Positions 22,879-23,275 of a stretch of DNA of 23,275 nucleotides are shown piece after piece. The notes under the pieces were generated by a model. That model made no database searches. It saw nothing but the letters and a program-made list of their open reading frames with translations, and had not been told where the DNA came from. Positions within the stretch are counted from its first letter, which is position 1, and each line of letters opens with the position of its first letter. Position numbers and translations under genes: made by a program. Location: assembly GCA_003697085.1 (NCBI GenBank), contig RFFU01000022.1:1-23275 (forward strand), in the 5' to 3' direction. Source of the DNA: Candidatus Hydrogenedentota bacterium. Lineage in GTDB: Bacteria > UBA8481 > J006.

Positions 22879-23033
22879 GGAAAAAATTTTTTACAGAATC
22901 GATGCGCCTCGCGGCCCTCAAGACCCTGAATAAGACGGCCTTGAAGAATCAATAAGGAGGAAGGGGGCAAACGTTCGAGCGGACTTTTATTTTTGCGGGC
23001 TGGAGGCCTGCGGGCCGGGGCGGTCGGCACCGT
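22879..23033. other. Gap upstream of flagellin: no gene seen
   Basis: Contains the A/T-rich upstream element of the flagellin promoter and, at about 22997-23013, the hairpin GCGGGCTggagGCCTGC, another member of the ggag-loop repeat family. No reading frame is supported; what follows is the MITE-like copy B and sequence running off the edge. Confidence 0.5.
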
Positions 23034-23212
23034 GTCATTCCGAGGCTCGTCTGCGCCGAGGAATCTCCGCCGCGAGGTATGCCGCGTTGTGGGCCAATAT
23101 TCCCCCTCACCCCAACCCTCTCCCCCGAAGGGCGAGGGAGAACGAGGCGTTTGTTAGCAATCTCGGGGGATTCCTCGTCGGCGTCGCTCCGCTCCGCCTC
23201 GCTCGGAATGAC
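23034..23212 (-). mobile_element. MITE-like element, copy B (179 bp), inverted relative to copy A
   Basis: Bounded by GTCATTCCGAG (23034-23044) and CTCGGAATGAC (23202-23212). Read on the minus strand it follows copy A: CGACGAGGAATCCCCC, then AACGCCTCGTTCTCCCTCGCC, then GGGTTGGGGTGAGGGGG and ATTGG. Compared with A it lacks an internal palindrome of about 40 bases. No transposase is encoded. Confidence 0.6.
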
Positions 23213-23275
23213 ACCAGGGGGGAGCGAAGCGACACACTGCTGTCACCCCGAGTTCTCCGTAAGGCGAACGGGGGA

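Overview
The window is a piece of chromosome from a GC-rich, flagellated bacterium (roughly 58-60% GC by eye). I cannot place it in a phylum from sequence alone. Supporting facts are a short flagellin, an FlgM-like anti-sigma factor, a YjfB-type motility protein, a FapA/DUF342 protein, three sigma-28-like promoters and a GatCAB amidotransferase. Intergenic DNA is crowded with dispersed repeats, as in many uncultured lineages. Nothing here looks like phage, plasmid or CRISPR.

Layout. 1-1184 (minus): glmU-like nucleotidyltransferase followed by the 5' part of prs, which runs off the left edge. 1499-2197 (plus): queE. 2214-3296 (minus): TrpD2/YbiB-like protein. 3519-5814 (minus): three overlapping genes, methyltransferase, metallo-beta-lactamase (MBL)-fold hydrolase and XerC/D-type recombinase. 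5925-6477 (plus): a doubtful small ORF and a PII protein. 6625-9347 (plus): a membrane sensor (HAMP, GAF-like, degenerate GGDEF) and a FapA-like protein. 9419-10756 (minus): PIN-PhoH ATPase. 11417-12997 (minus): purH. 13680-13750 (minus): tRNA-Gly(TCC). 13896-14219 (minus): HU/IHF. 14537-14704 (minus): YjfB-like. 15205-15735 (minus): a secreted protein of unknown role. 16024-16941 (plus): SDR epimerase. 17617-17937 (minus): FlgM-like. 18027-21683 (minus): gatC-gatA-gatB plus a small membrane protein. 21929-22756 (minus): flagellin.

How parts work together. Flagellin, FlgM-like and YjfB-like genes lie kilobases apart but each has an upstream element of the form TAAAG-like, 12 nt, then [G/T]NCGATAA. 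This suggests one sigma-28 (FliA/SigD) regulon, with FlgM as the anti-sigma factor feeding back on it. The flagellin mRNA leader has three consecutive hairpins and two identical ACACGGAGGT decamers, one in a hairpin loop and one at the Shine-Dalgarno site; this is the architecture expected of CsrA control. Several gene pairs overlap by 4 bp (ATGA/GTGA), pointing to translational coupling in the methyltransferase-MBL-Xer and gatA-gatB-membrane-protein units.

Intergenic DNA. I see at least four kinds of repeat. (1) Two MITE-like copies bounded by GTCATTCCGAG...CTCGGAATGAC (17093-17314 and 23034-23212, opposite orientations). (2) Short hairpins with different but self-complementary arms around a ggag or aaga loop, usually followed by GCGCTCC. 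(3) A roughly 120-145 bp element at 1286-1408 and 3363-3508. (4) Pyrimidine-rich CCTTTTG/TTCCGTGT tracts. The least explained segment is 14905-15204, which appears to be transcribed on the minus strand into a clear intrinsic terminator and holds either a structured RNA or a start-less coding remnant.
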